From NCBI RefSeq assembly GCF_031082345.1, contig NZ_JAVHLH010000196.1, positions 1 through 5,565 on the forward strand: DNA of 5,565 nt, given 5' to 3'. Source of the stretch: Brevundimonas sp. (lineage in GTDB: Bacteria; Pseudomonadota; Alphaproteobacteria; Caulobacterales; Caulobacteraceae). Below the pieces are notes generated by a model. The model worked only from the letters and a program-made list of their open reading frames with translations. It was not told the DNA's origin and searched no databases. Made by a program: the position numbers and the translations under genes. How positions within the stretch are numbered: position 1 is the stretch's first letter; the number at the start of each line of letters is the position of its first letter. Positions 5,472 to 5,565 of the stretch are shown piece after piece.

Positions 5472-5496
5472 AACGCTGTTCGCCCGCCCGGGTTCG
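5472..5496 (-). promoter_or_regulatory. Candidate EcfG/SigT-type (general stress) promoter
   Basis: On the minus strand, CGAAC (5496-5492) is followed after exactly 16 nt (5491-5476) by CGTT (5475-5472). The alphaproteobacterial EcfG consensus, as for Caulobacter SigT, is GGAAC-N16/17-CGTT, so eight of nine positions fit. Transcription would start near 5464, giving a leader of about 20 nt that includes the AGGAG ribosome site of the gene starting at 5444. Position and spacing are just right, but short motifs occur by chance. Confidence 0.45.
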
Positions 5497-5515
5497 TTCG
5501 GGGCGTTCTCCGGCC

Positions 5516-5565
5516 TCAGAAATCGACCGCCAGGCCCTTCTTCTCCCAGTCGCCGTAGCGGGTCG
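5516..5565 (-). CDS. DUF1674 / SDHAF4-like protein, C-terminal end only
   Basis: Only the last 15 residues are in the window, reading TRYGDWEKKGLAVDF and then a TGA stop (5518-5516); the two remaining edge bases fit a proline codon before them. RYGDWE-K-G-x-x-x-DF is the conserved tail of the DUF1674 family. Its eukaryotic members (SDHAF4/Sdh8) assist assembly of the flavinated succinate dehydrogenase subunit; bacterial members are small proteins common in Alphaproteobacteria. The gene lies 71 nt upstream of the small exported-protein gene on the same strand, so read-through is possible. The match is short but very characteristic. Confidence 0.75.
   Translation of the reverse strand, partial: TRYGDWEKKGLAVDF

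Noticed and set aside
5001..5558. Plus-strand Val/Ala-rich open frame opposite the small exported protein
   Set aside because: Shadow of the minus-strand gene, running across the promoter region and the DUF1674 end without any family signature.
1..5565. CRISPR arrays, tRNA or rRNA genes, insertion sequences, phage or toxin-antitoxin modules
   Set aside because: None seen: no regularly spaced direct repeats, no transposase or integrase frame, no tRNA-like fold, and no small gene pair outside the listed genes.

Overview
The window is very GC-rich, fully packed with genes and shows no sign of mobile elements. The gene set (a DUF1674/SDHAF4-type protein, an alphaproteobacterial PyrF, a MarC protein, Kup, and a candidate EcfG-type promoter) fits an alphaproteobacterium. 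A member of the Caulobacteraceae such as Brevundimonas is my best guess. That placement is inference from composition and protein style, not from a database match.

Layout from left to right: (i) minus strand, the N-terminal half of a Kup potassium transporter, cut by the left edge, where the last 33 bases fold back on themselves; (ii) a 187-bp divergent control region; (iii) plus strand, a two-gene unit of an Rrf2-family regulator and a short-chain dehydrogenase, overlapping by 4 nt (GTGA); (iv) minus strand, a MarC-family membrane protein converging on the dehydrogenase with a 7-nt gap; (v) a 94-bp divergent region; (vi) plus strand, pyrF, with all expected catalytic motifs; (vii) minus strand, two exported, tyrosine-rich, low-complexity proteins of unknown function, the first converging on pyrF with a 9-nt gap; (viii) minus strand, the last 15 residues of a DUF1674 (SDHAF4-like) protein at the right edge.

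Kup, MarC, PyrF and DUF1674 are ordinary housekeeping or membrane genes. The Rrf2-dehydrogenase pair is probably a self-contained redox or electrophile-responsive unit, judging from translational coupling and an autoregulation-style promoter; its signal and substrate are unknown. The least explained part is 4048-5444. It encodes a 261-residue exported protein that joins a strict period-2 Asn/Val/Ala tract, a Gly-rich tract, a two-Cys segment and a strict period-3 Tyr/Phe tract. Beside it lies a 161-residue exported Tyr/Gly/Arg protein with a similar Cys-x-Cys near its end. The smaller gene has a good GAAC-N16-CGTT promoter match, which suggests general-stress (EcfG/SigT-type) control. They look like secreted structural or surface proteins rather than enzymes. 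There is no gene-free stretch longer than 300 bases.
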